NCBI GenBank assembly: GCA_002812745.2
Contig: NCSJ02000001.1
Location: 62,001-126,000, forward strand
Source of the DNA: Scytalidium lignicola
Taxonomy: Eukaryota > Ascomycota > Leotiomycetes
Direction: 5' to 3'
DNA length: 64,000 nt
Both the position numbers and the translations under genes were made by a program. Positions within the stretch are counted from its first letter, which is position 1. Every line of letters starts with the position of its first letter. Under the pieces are notes generated by a model that made no database searches, was not told where the DNA came from, and saw only the letters and a program-made list of their open reading frames with translations. Below are positions 11,419-22,236 of this stretch, piece after piece.

Positions 11419-13295
11419 TTACCAATTTTCCCAAACACTCCGTGGTAAAACGGTTCTCATAATAGCCCAATGACCCAATGCACTCTGTTCTTGCCAACTC
11501 CTAAGCTTCTCGGTATCATTTTTATACAGCACTTCAATATTTCTTTCCTGTCCGTCTATGATAAAATCCTCTTCCTTGACTTCAATTCGAGGCATTAAGA
11601 AACTCCTCCTCGCCTGACTGCCTAGAAAATCTTTCTCTGTAGACTCTCTAAAAACCACCTCCCGACCGGAATTCGTGCAGATGATAACAACGTTTGAAAA
11701 GTCTCTCTTTTCAGCTATGATTATTTCTGGAGAATTGCGAGCCGCTTCACGGAATATCCGGCACGAGGGGAAGATGCTTTTTATAGTATGAAGTATTATT
11801 TGCGCTGGCGGGAGAAGGAGGTCCCCAGCGTAGTTCTAAAGAAATATATTGTCAGTAGCTGAATTTCCGAATGCAGTTTTGTAGAGTAAGAGGAACTAAC
11901 AATAGCAATAACCCCTTCAGGAGTTAGCATGGTCTTTAAATCCTGGAGAAACTCAAAGGTGAATAGATCAACAGGTTCGGCACCGCCTGTAAATACATCA
12001 TGCACGATGTAATCAAATTTTCTGCTGGTTTGAGCTGTTCTTGAGGCATATATCACCGCATCTTCTATTACTGCTGTGTGCTCAGGTGGTAAGGTAAAAT
12101 ACTTGGTGGCAAGCTCATGCACGACAGGATCGATTTCAACGATAGTCGTATTGATCCCATGGGCTATCAGTGCACTCGGGGTGGTGCCGACTCCGAGACC
12201 ACTGTGAACTAGTTAGAATATTTTCATAAATGTCTTTTTCTGGAAGCTTTACATGACTAAAGCATGAGCTTTTGTATCGGGAACCTTTGCTATCGTCTCA
12301 ACCAGTCTGATAGCTTCTAGCATGACAAACACTCCATATATTGGCTCCTTCACCTTTCCTTTAGTTGGTATGATCCATTCGCCACCTAGGATACTGTGAT
12401 CACATCTCAGAACGCGGAACTCGTGAACTGGAGTATCAATGACTGAAAGGTAGCCGGTGATTGACTCTCGACGATCGAGGAGTGCCCAGCCATCGCTAAT
12501 CATAGTCGTATTTAATGAGTTTGTATTATAGGGAAGTCCAAGGTGGACGTTATAGAAAGCTGCATGGAGAACAGCAGGAAGAGCAAACAGAAGAAGTTTG
12601 GATGGAGCAAAGGCTGAGTATAATCCTGCCAGCAGGAGTTGAAGTCCAAGTCGTGTTTGGATAATAGATGGGCCGATGTTGCTCTGGATGACCTTATTGG
12701 AAACATATTCAGCAGTCTTATAGAATGCAAAAGAGCCCACACCTGGTACCGCATCAGACAACCACCTCCAAGGAAGGCTAACATCCAACCCTTCCAAGAT
12801 AGAAGCAGTGCAAGCAACACTCAGCACCAGTAGTGGATAAAATGTAAGAACCTGAGTAATAACTGGGCCATATCGAGCACCAAACAGTTCGCTGAGTTTA
12901 AACAAAAAGAACTGCACTACAGGAATATAAGCTGCAATAAGCGGTAATAGTTTCTCCGGCTTGATGGGTAAGTTTCTTTTTAAGAACAAATTCGACGACC
13001 AGCCAATAAAACATGCAGCTATGACCCCTTTGGAGTGGTATATCGACACAGGGATTGAGCCATAGACTGGCGATAGGACAAGTTGAGATACATTACAGTA
13101 AATCGCCGCAAGTGATAAAAGAACAGCGGACTGGAAGAGGACCCAAAACTGCTCAACCGCCCATTTTGACCAGGTCTCTTCTTTGGCCTTTGCGGCTAAT
13201 GACTTGAGCTCCTTTTCAAAGTTCTCTTGGGTAAAAAGGGGATCGTTTGCTTTTGGCTTTCGGGCTTTTGAAGGTGACTTTGCCGATGTAGCCAT
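11419..13295 (-). CDS. Membrane protein with spermidine-synthase-like (polyamine aminopropyltransferase fold) domain
   Basis: Exons 13295-12253, 12201-11901 and 11835-11419 splice to 1761 nt, 586 aa. The N-terminal 250 residues hold about six to eight hydrophobic spans. The C-terminal part has a Rossmann methyltransferase/aminopropyltransferase fold: glycine motif G349-L-G351-V-G353, acidic E370-I-D372 at the end of strand 2, and IVHDVFTGGAEP. This matches fungal proteins annotated as spermine/spermidine synthase with an N-terminal membrane region. It is not the soluble Spe3/Spe4 enzyme, and whether it makes polyamines is unproven; a methyltransferase role is equally possible. Introns are 51 and 65 bases; the first interrupts the glycine motif, and joining it restores VIGLGVGTTP exactly. 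The start is the first ATG, followed by a lysine-rich head. Confidence 0.87.
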
Positions 13296-13743
13296 TGGTA
13301 TTTGGGCGAGGGAAGCTCAGGATAAGTCTGAGACAGACAAAGTTTAGATGAGATTTAGGTCTAAATAATGAAGCGTTAGTAAATGTCTCATATATAGACC
13401 TAAGTATCATAGAAAATACCAACATCCGATTGTTTCATATTTTGGAAAACTTTTTGAATTGGCGTGACCAAGATTTGGAAACGTTGCAATTATATATTGC
13501 CTGAATGGCGTTGCATTATTGAGCCTGAAACGCGGATCGTGTTACAAAAATACAACAGCACATGTGACACGTGACAAAATCCCCTGTTCATGTATTAATT
13601 TTCACAACTTTACTTTGCCTTTACGATATAAGTGTAAAATGCTATTTATTCTATTATATACTATAAAAACAACATTTGTCTAATCTAAACAAGATCACAT
13701 TGTGTATACATTGACATATCTTCTAGACACCGTCCTCAATCAT
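13296..13743. other. Intergenic, promoter of the spermidine-synthase-like gene and 3' flank of the ABC transporter
   Basis: About 450 bases of strongly AT-rich sequence. A CACGTGACA element near 13559-13574 (CATGTGACACGTGACA) contains an E-box-like CACGTG core. This is a possible bHLH site, suggestive only. There is no coding sequence. Confidence 0.4.
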
Positions 13744-16700
13744 TTATCTACGATTGAAGTTGAGGTACCTTGACCCCAAAAACAAGAAAATCAAATTAGA
13801 TACGATGAAAACGATGTAAATCCCCAGGTCTCTCCACCGATTTTCATAACTCATTCCTAGTGGCTCATAAAACTGATCGCCAACCGCATATGCACAATAT
13901 TGACACACACTTGTGGCATTATTGACAATATATCCTGCACCACCACTGTTGAAGAAATCGGCCATGTATTCTCCACACGACATGCCGGATGGAGCATTGA
14001 ATATGTTGAGTTCTTGAGGTGTACATTGAACGGTTCGACCATGGAGTTCGGTCACTACCATACCGCCAATTAGACGGGTGAAGGGGTCTAGCTGGTAAAG
14101 CCAGGCTCGCCAGAACTTGGGGATTTGCGGCTTTGGGATTGTGACACCGCAGAAGAGAGCGAAAGTAATAATTATAAAGGGGTTCATGAGAGAAGAGATA
14201 ACTAATTTAACGAGTTAGTTTCTGATAAATGTAGGTGCAAGTGAGTAGAGGTGAAACTTACAAGGCGAAGGAGTGAGTGCTGCAACCATCTGAGCCAGTG
14301 TAACAGAGAAGAGTTCCGTGATGAGGACCATGAAAAACTGATAACCTGCACGGTTCGATGCTGACTGGAAATCGGGCATATAATATAGAGGAAGGAAAAA
14401 TCCAACAGCACACAAAATACTATACGGCATCTCTGCAACAACCAGGGACGATGCGAATGCAAACTGTCCATACATCTTGCTAGAGGACTCTCTGTAGAAG
14501 ATCATCCTTGAGATAGCATACTTAGGCTCGACCTGGGCTAGAATCAAAGCTGGGAGAACGGTTACTTGGAAGATGACGAAGATCCGGTACTGGAGTGACG
14601 ATCGAGAGGAGTCGAGATTCAGATATGCAAGGCCCGTAAGCAATGCGATGATAACATGGTTAAACAATCTTGTGAAGCCGTAGTTAGGAGAGCGCCAGAA
14701 AGCCAAATTAGTTCTCTTTTGGACGATCTTCAATTGATGCAGCAATGGCGAGGCATATTCTTTATCGTCGAGCTTAGAATTATTATCGATGTCAGTAATA
14801 CGCTCTGCTTTCATCTGAGAGATGCGGTCTTTGATATTTGCGAGTTCTGGAGATTCAGCAAAAATATCACCCCAGTCACGATCCCCTATCCTTGGAGCTT
14901 GGCCAGCTCCTATAGCATCGAGCATAAATTCAGCTGGGTTAGCATCTGGTGGACAGTCTGCACCATGGCGGCGTAAATAGTCCCGAAGAACAACAGCATC
15001 CTTTCCGATATCGCCGAAGTAAACACATTGCCCTCCTCTTTGCAGCAGTAGTAATCGATCAAAGTTCTCGAAGAGCGCAGCATTGGGTTGATGGATAGTG
15101 CAGAGAATAGCTTGTCCAGCGGCTGCCAATTTCTTCAAGAACCGTACAATATTGAAGGCAGACTGCGAATCTAGGCCGGATGTTGGTTCATCCAGAAAGA
15201 GAAGTAATTGAGGCTTTGCTGCGAGTTCGACACCAATAGTCACTCTCTTGCGCTGTTCAACTGCAAGTCCATTCTCAGGGTCGCCGATGATAGCATCAGC
15301 CATGTCTTCCATCTCAAGTAAGCTGATAATTTCTTCAACATAAGCATATTTCTCAGCCTGTGGAACATCATATGGTTGACGAAGATCTGCAGAAAATCTT
15401 AGAGCTTCTCGAACCGTCTGTGTTGGCTCGTGAACATCAAGCTGCTCAGCATAAGAAGTTCCTCGTTGGAAAGACGTTCCCGGTTTTACCCCATCTACAA
15501 GAATATCCCCAGTAATAACTCCAATATTTTTCCTGGCAGCCAAAACATCTAGAAGTGTAGTTTTGCCAGCACCGCTAGCTCCCATCAATGCAGTGAGCTC
15601 CCCAGGTCTAACATAGCCAAAGATATTATTGAGGAGGCGGAGTTGGCCAGCTGGTGTTGGAACGTCATAGATGAGACCCTCCCAAGTCAGAATTGCTTTA
15701 GAAGATATATTAAGATCAGATCCTTCTGCCTCCGCTTTAGTGCTTCGGCGCATATCTCTCTTTCTGATGAGTTCCTGGTTCAACTCTTCTCGCTCCTTAT
15801 TTGGCTTTTGGAAGACCTTTGCAGTATTACCGCCAGCTCCAAAAGTCAACATTTCACCAAGAGTTGCGTTAGTGAACAAGAATGCGACAATGAGAGCGAC
15901 AATGATTCCAAAGTTTCGCCAGAGATCATCAGGACTATAAGCAAAGCCCTCTTTAATATATGACGAGCCCGACACGATATTCGTACCAGCTACACTGCCC
16001 GCAAGGGTGCAAACCTGATTATCAATATTATTATAACCGGGACCGGATGGAACCAGAGACTCAGCAGTGCAAGTCAAGTTAATCCGCTTGAACTCGTTCT
16101 CCATGAGCGATGAGAACCCCAAGCCTAGAGCATTGATCCAATAAATCCATCTCAGCCACTTTTTCTCAGATTGATATTGGATGAGATAACCGCTGGTAAG
16201 AACGAAGAAAGTGATAATTGTAGCAGCAAACTTAATTGCATAGTCAAAATCTGGACACAGACAGCCCATCGTTCTGAAGAACAAGGTCATGCACAGATAG
16301 CCACTAACAATAAGGAGGTAGAATGTGAAGAATGCCCCAACGTCAAGGACAAGTCCGCACATGAAGTACACCATAATCGAAAATATCAGAATCTGAGCGG
16401 CGGAGAACGCAGAATCAACTATAATTTGTGCGATCCAAAGTGCTGATGGCCTGTGGAAAGTGTATGCCTTATGCTTGTTAACGATAGGACGGCCAATCAT
16501 GGTGCTTGCGAGTTCCGAGAACGCTTGGAAGGCATTGAATAGAAGACTGATGAACAAAAGACCGCCTCGAGTGAAAGCTCCAGCAGAAGTTTTCGGTAGG
16601 TTGAACCACACCGTACCCAGAATTATAGCGACAACAATGGAGGTGATCCAACTGACAACCAAGGAAAACTTGTCCTGCCATTTGATCAGGAACTGCCTCT

Positions 16701-18252
16701 TCATCAAGGCCCAAATTTGCAGGTAGTACGGAACCGAATAAACGGATTTCTTAGAGGCTCCTTTACGCTTGCCCTCGTGGACGGCAACCTGGAAATCTTC
16801 GAAAGTCTTTCTGTCAGCCTCAATGCTCTGTCGGTATGCGGCCATCTCCGCCTCCAGCTGTCTTGCAAATTTGGACTCATTGAAAGCTTTTTCTAGAGTG
16901 TCTGGACTGTGCGGAGCATTCTCAGCAGACCGGCCAGTCGCGTACTCACGCTCGAATTCGTCGGTACATCCGGTGAGGTAGTCAGGCGTCGTTTGACGAG
17001 GCTTTTCATTGAAGCCAAGGCTTTCGAAGTAAGCTCTTGCCTCATTTGCAGGTCCAAAGAAGACTTGCTTTCCAGAATCAATGACCATGACCTTGTCGAA
17101 TTGTTTATAGATATTCTCGCTAGCTTGGTAGAGAGACACAAAAGTAGTCGTTTTGTAGATATTGGTCATGATTCGCAACGATTTGGCATAATCCAAAGCG
17201 GTAGAGGCGTCTAATCCTCGAGTGGAATTATCCCAAGCACAAACCGTAGCTGATGTAACCATCATTTCTGCGATCGAGACTCGCTTTCTCTCTCCTCCAG
17301 AGACTCCTCTTACGAAGGGATTACCAACAACTGTGTTCTTTGTGTGTTCGATGTTGAACATTCGAAGAAGAGTCGAGATGATCTTTTCCTTGAACTCGCT
17401 CTTGGAGATCCCATGAGGGCGCTTTCCAGGGGTTTTGGTGTCCAGGGCGAAGCCCAACGTCTGGCCGACTGTCAATGTGGGATGGTGAACATCATCTTCC
17501 TGGTTATAGACTGCTTCTCCTCTATACAGTTTTGAAAACGTCTGCGCATCGAATGGTCCATAGCGAACCTCCCCCTGCACGTTCGTGTACCCGTATCGCT
17601 GGTTTGCAATTACTTTGAGGAACGTTGTACATCCCGAGCCAGGTCTTCCAAGCACCAGGACCATCTCACCGGGTTTTGCAACACCACGAAAGTCTTTGAG
17701 AATATCAACCTCTCTACTCTTGCTACTAATGCCAAAAAGATTCATTGCAGTCTCGTAAACATTAAAGAAGCTGACAAATGCATCGGGAAACGTCTTCACA
17801 AAGTTAGTGACTCCTCCGACACCAGACACTGTCAGTCCTTCCCAGATAACTCCGATGGTTTTTGAGCGGATCCCAGATTCCTCCTCTGCAGCTCGGCGGC
17901 CACGCAACGTCCCTTCCAGGTCGAACTGCCCACCATCCTCGTCAGAAGTCGCCTTTTCAATATCCTTCTCATCGTCATGATGCTTTGAATTCTTCGATTG
18001 CCTCGAATGGGTTCGGGAAATCTGGCGGCTGGCCTGGGAAATGCCCGAGAGAGTTCGCTGGAGTTCCTTGAATTCTTCCTCCGCTGCCTTCACGTCTACT
18101 CCATCAGCAATTCTTGAGAAGCCATTTGGGTTTGAAGATCGTGCTTGTTCACGCTGGGCTTCTGGATCGGCAATTGTATCGATGGAATCACGATTTGGCG
18201 TGGTGCTTGAAGGATCTTCCTCCAAAGCTTTAGATGATATTTCCGTCTCCAT
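13744..18252 (-). CDS. Full-size PDR-type (ABC-G) multidrug transporter
   Basis: ATP-driven plasma-membrane efflux pump of the SNQ2/CDR group, layout (NBD-TMD)x2. Exons 18252-14262 and 14201-13744 (60 base intron) give 1482 aa. The frame continues ten codons upstream, but no ATG occurs before a stop, so the ATG at 18252 is used. NBD1 has the fungal degenerate Walker A GRPGSGCTT (about 202-210), signature VSGGERKRVS and a degenerate Walker B ending WDNSTRGLDA. NBD2 has GASGAGKTT, LAVEQRKRVTIG in place of the classical signature, and LLLFLDEPTSGLDS. This asymmetry of one degenerate site per half is normal for the family. Such pumps export azoles, plant defence compounds or self-made toxins; the substrate cannot be read here. 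The neighbouring genes show no cluster. An unresolved base lies at 18318 in the leader. Confidence 0.95.
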
Positions 18253-19184
18253 TTCTTCCCCCCGGTGGTCTTTGCCTTCCAATTCTTGTACGCGTGGTCC
18301 AGTCGCGTGTTGGTCGANCGGCCGCTTGTAAAGAGGAAGTAATTACTAAAAAATACGAACTGGGAAACACTCGAAAACGCAAATGATCAAAGGAAGGGAA
18401 TGGATTACTTCAAGGAATGCACGGTGGGAGGGAGAGAATAGAAATAATTTATTTCGCAGTGACATTTTCAGCAACGGAATCACTAATTTGTTTAATACCG
18501 GCACTTAACTCCATGCCACTTAACTCCATGGAGACAAGACGCAAACTAAGCATCTGGTGGGGCAACACGAGCATCCAGTCGATAATGCGATCACTTACTA
18601 AGTGGCTCTTCGATTTTAATAAATAGAATTCCCCTTGGAAGATAAAAGAAAGATACCCCGAAATTTACCCGGCTGGATATTTCCCACCGGCGAACCCAAA
18701 GCGGAAAGGTTTCACTTATGCATAAGTGCGTCTTGGCAATGTGGATTGACCATTAATGGGCCCGGGAACTGCTTCAACGGATGACTCATGGTGCCTCATA
18801 ATTCCGGCCTCTCGCGCCGAGAGAGCAAGCCACGACAAGCCTGAGCCCTAACCAATGCACTCCGATTGACGAACGAAGGCGAGTCCTCAAAAACATAACC
18901 TCAAGACGAGTCAATTGTTATGTTTTCTAATAGGCCAGAATAGTGACTGTTTACTGGATCGTGAGATAGTGAACCCCCCTTAAAATGCTGTACGATAGGA
19001 CGTTACGTACCAACAAGTTGAGAACGGTAGTACAGGTGTGGCAGTAAAATCAACAGGGCTTTGCTTTGAAATCAAAGGCAGTACAGGAACCCAGTCAACG
19101 CTTTGCGCAATGAATTCTCTTTCCTAGACCTCAAAGTTCCCACATTCTTCTATTGCTCGAAAGTTTTCCTTGACCCAAGTTCTT

Positions 19185-19198
19185 GTACTGTACAGTAC
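19185..19198. repeat. TACTGTACAGTAC-type palindrome, copy 1
   Basis: Self-complementary 14-mer GTACTGTACAGTAC. The same core recurs at 19414-19425 and, in extended or partial form, near 4765, 33451, 36455, 36691 and 37119. All copies are intergenic. Confidence 0.75.
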
Positions 19199-19331
19199 AT
19201 TACGAAAGATTATAAACCTTTCAAACGCACAACTAGCTAGGTGCAGCAGATCCACAAAACTGTCATTCTTCGATGGTGGATCCATAACTTGAGATATCGC
19301 CTTTCTCTATCTAAATGGGGCACAGTTAAGT

Positions 19332-19345
19332 TTAAGTTAACTTAA
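19332..19345. repeat. 14 bp perfect palindrome TTAAGTTAACTTAA
   Basis: Reads identically on both strands and is embedded in a longer TTAAGTTT-rich stretch (about 19325-19352). It could be a protein-binding site or a chance product of AT-rich sequence. No element boundary is visible. Confidence 0.6.
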
Positions 19346-21510
19346 GTTTAAAATCTCAGTATTAATAATCACAACCCCATCGAAGTAGTTTCTAACACTG
19401 CATCCATTTCCTTTACTGTACAGTACTAACCGGCGCGTTTATCATCTGGAATGTGTTTTGTTGAGCCATCTTATTGGTTCAGGAATACTGTATACTCGGA
19501 GTTTGGCACGTATTTAGGAAGTTGAGAGATTGGCATAACATTCAAGTCCCAAGGCGAATGCGAAAATTGCAATCTAGATTACTCATACTCCCGGAGCAAG
19601 TAATTTTACTCCGTAACAATTGGTTGTACTCCGTAGCAAATAGTCTACTCAGATAACGGAGTAAGCCCTCTACCGGCCGAGAATATAGTGGAGACATGCA
19701 GCCCTTGATCCTTACCGTAGCAATTCTTTCATTCTTGAATCTCCAATCGAGTCATTTGCTCAAGATACGCCAGGCAAGCTTTCCCGGACACACTAGTCAA
19801 AAACGCGCCACTACATGCGTTCCTCGAAATAATATCCTATTGGGGCAATTTATTCATTTAGATTTGATAGATTGAACAAATAACTACAGTACTAAATCCG
19901 CCACTAGTTCTAATTCACAGTCAGTACTCTAACTTATATATAGAATTTGATTACGAGATTCTTGACATCGGGAAAGTTGTCCCAACAAATTTATACAATA
20001 CAGTCATACAAATGGCCGCATATGTGCTCCGTAGGAGCCATAATTATTGCTAATTAGAGTATCCAAAAACTAAAATCGGCTAGTTTCTTCCTGTTTCGCA
20101 CCATTTTTCATCGCCTGTTCCGTCTAATTCGTGCTAATGCACAAATCTTTTAGACGTCTAAGCGACTCTTCTATTTACCTAGACTCCATATCTTTCTATG
20201 GAAGAGCTAAGATATGCACTCAATATATCTCAAATTTTAGCCTTAGATCTTATGTTGCCTCCAATACCACAGTGTTGATGGTTACATTACGCATTTAGAC
20301 ACTACAATTCAAATACCACAATGTAGATACTCAAAAGAAGAGTGTGATTCTCTTTGTCAACTACTTCTTCATAAACTGGCAGGCTGGTTTCCAGACATGA
20401 AGAGATCACCCGAGATATTACCCACTCAAGCAAGTAGTTAAGCATTTGCAAACAAAGGAGATAAAAAGAATTCACAATCTCCGACCTAATGCTACTTTAC
20501 TGTACAAGCCCAAATCGCTCCAATTCAGTAGCACATATTCCCAATATTTGATAAAACTGCTACATCTATCGTATTCCAGAAAGAAAAAAAAGGGGAGGAG
20601 AAAAGGAAGGGAAAAAAAGCAGGTCACATTATTGGTAAATTGCTACGGGTACAAGCGCTCAGGCCCGTTCCGCGGGTGTGCCCACTTGTGCTCAAATTAA
20701 AATTTCTAATCTATTGAAACCGCGTGGGGCAAGTGGAGATAATTCCCTCCTATCATTCATCGAAATCAATCAAATTATAGAGAGAATTTTTTTGGGAAAT
20801 TTTTTGATGATTACCCTAATTTAACTTTTGTTTTTTCTCGTTTAAGGGATGGGATGAACTTCGAAAAGATCTGCGTTCCAATGCTTTCCGCGGTGGCGGG
20901 GAGATTGGGTTGTGTGCCCAGCCCCCGGTACCGGCAAATGCTGGCTGACCACCACCCCGCATCGCTGAAAAGGGCAGGTATGCCGAATGCGTCTAGNAAA
21001 AAAAGTTTTAGTTGGGATGGAAGGATTTTTGGTCATCAGCTGACACGGAAAGAAGAAGAAAAAGGAATTACAGATGTAAGCGATTATCCTATGGATATCA
21101 GATAGTCTATTAAAAGGTACTATGTATTCAAATAGAATTATCACAGAATAGCTTCATTCTCATGATCTAGTTCCAGCCTTGCGGCTAGCGCGTATTCCCC
21201 CCATAATTTGACAAAGGAAATAATCGCACAAGACGTGTGCAAATAAATCCACTATCCACTATCTTCTGTTCATTTTCTTGGCAGAAGAAATAATTTCAAT
21301 ATTAAATGAGTAATCCCAATAACTCCATCCTTGTATGGGGGTATCAAATGCAAATGCAATCGCTAAATCCAGTCTGTCATGTCGATTTTCGCTCTTCATA
21401 TCTCGTTCATGTTGTTTGTTTGTGCCATCCGTCCGTTGGCGTTGTTTTTATGACCCCATGAGCGGCAGCCTCCTAGCCAGAGAAGTTGATGTCACTGCTT
21501 CGCCTTCCTC

Positions 21511-22236
21511 TTAACTCCTCTTCAAACCAAACCCAGACCATTTCTTCGGCCCATTTAGCTTCTCCTTCTTTGTCATATTCTGAAGTGCACACTGCTCGTG
21601 ACCCAAACCCTTTTCCTCAGGTAAAGCCAACCGGTAGCGTCTCACACTTCCCGCATCACTATCTTCATCATCACCCTCCTCGTGAAACCTCGGCCGTCTC
21701 TTATTCTCAGGCAAGAAACAATCGGGTATTAACTTTGTGATGAAACCTCGTAGACCCCGTGATGCCGCATCAATAGCAGCATATTCGAGGCGGCGGGTGC
21801 TATCGCTAGTCCAATAGTTAACTGTGGCTGGAGGTGGAGGTAGTACGGGTTCAGGCATAGGCTCAGGTTCAGGCTCGGCTGCGGATAGAGGGAATAAAAT
21901 CGATGAGCTTGGGTTGGTTGGGGAAGAAGGATCGGAGGGTGGTGTGATTAGGCTGGCGAACTGAAAGAATTGATACTGCTGTTGCTGCTGAGAAATTGAG
22001 GCTTTAGATGCCGTAGATGGACAGAATGACGCCATGCGCCTTGACTGAAAGGATGGATGGCGAGGTGCGGATGGTCGATGGGTCTGGGCCGAGGAACGGG
22101 ATGAGCGTTTTGATAAGCCAGGTTGTTTTGAGGAATGACGGCGACGGCTTGATGAGGTACTCGATGATGAACGTCGATCATCTTTTGAAGTTGTTGATTC
22201 TGCGTAGGCGTCGAAGCCCGAATCTTGTCTGCTCAT
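21511..22236 (-). CDS. Conserved fungal protein of unknown function, Ser-rich N-terminus
   Basis: Predicted 241 aa from the ATG at 22236, which begins MSRQDSGFDAYAES and has A at -3 (GTCAAAATGAGC). The frame is open to an ATG at 22437, but the extra 67 residues look unlike the rest. The first half is basic and serine-rich with a short glutamine run. The second half has a folded-looking core, NYWTSDSTRRLEYAAIDAA then SRGLRGFITKLIPDCF, followed by an acidic stretch EEGDDEDSD and a basic tail. From memory this WTSDxTRRLEYAAIDAAS core occurs in many Ascomycota hypothetical proteins. No function is known to me, and nothing catalytic is visible. Context gives no hint, as it sits between two large gaps. 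Confidence 0.8.
   Translation of the reverse strand: MSRQDSGFDAYAESTTSKDDRRSSSSTSSSRRRHSSKQPGLSKRSSRSSAQTHRPSAPRHPSFQSRRMASFCPSTASKASISQQQQQYQFFQFASLITPPSDPSSPTNPSSSILFPLSAAEPEPEPMPEPVLPPPPATVNYWTSDSTRRLEYAAIDAASRGLRGFITKLIPDCFLPENKRRPRFHEEGDDEDSDAGSVRRYRLALPEEKGLGHEQCALQNMTKKEKLNGPKKWSGFGLKRS

Larger units (their letters stand above)
18253..21510. other. 3.3 kb intergenic region with palindromic motifs, no gene seen
   Basis: It lies between the ABC transporter promoter and the 3' end of the orphan gene at 21511. It is AT-rich, with no convincing exon. It contains two near-identical palindromes: GTACTGTACAGTAC at 19185-19198 and TACTGTACAGTA at 19414-19425. A 14 bp perfect palindrome TTAAGTTAACTTAA lies at 19332-19345. 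Inverted 9 bp arms TTACTCCGT (19606-19614) and ACGGAGTAA (19656-19664) also occur. A purine tract lies near 20580-20620. Unresolved base at 20997. Confidence 0.5.
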
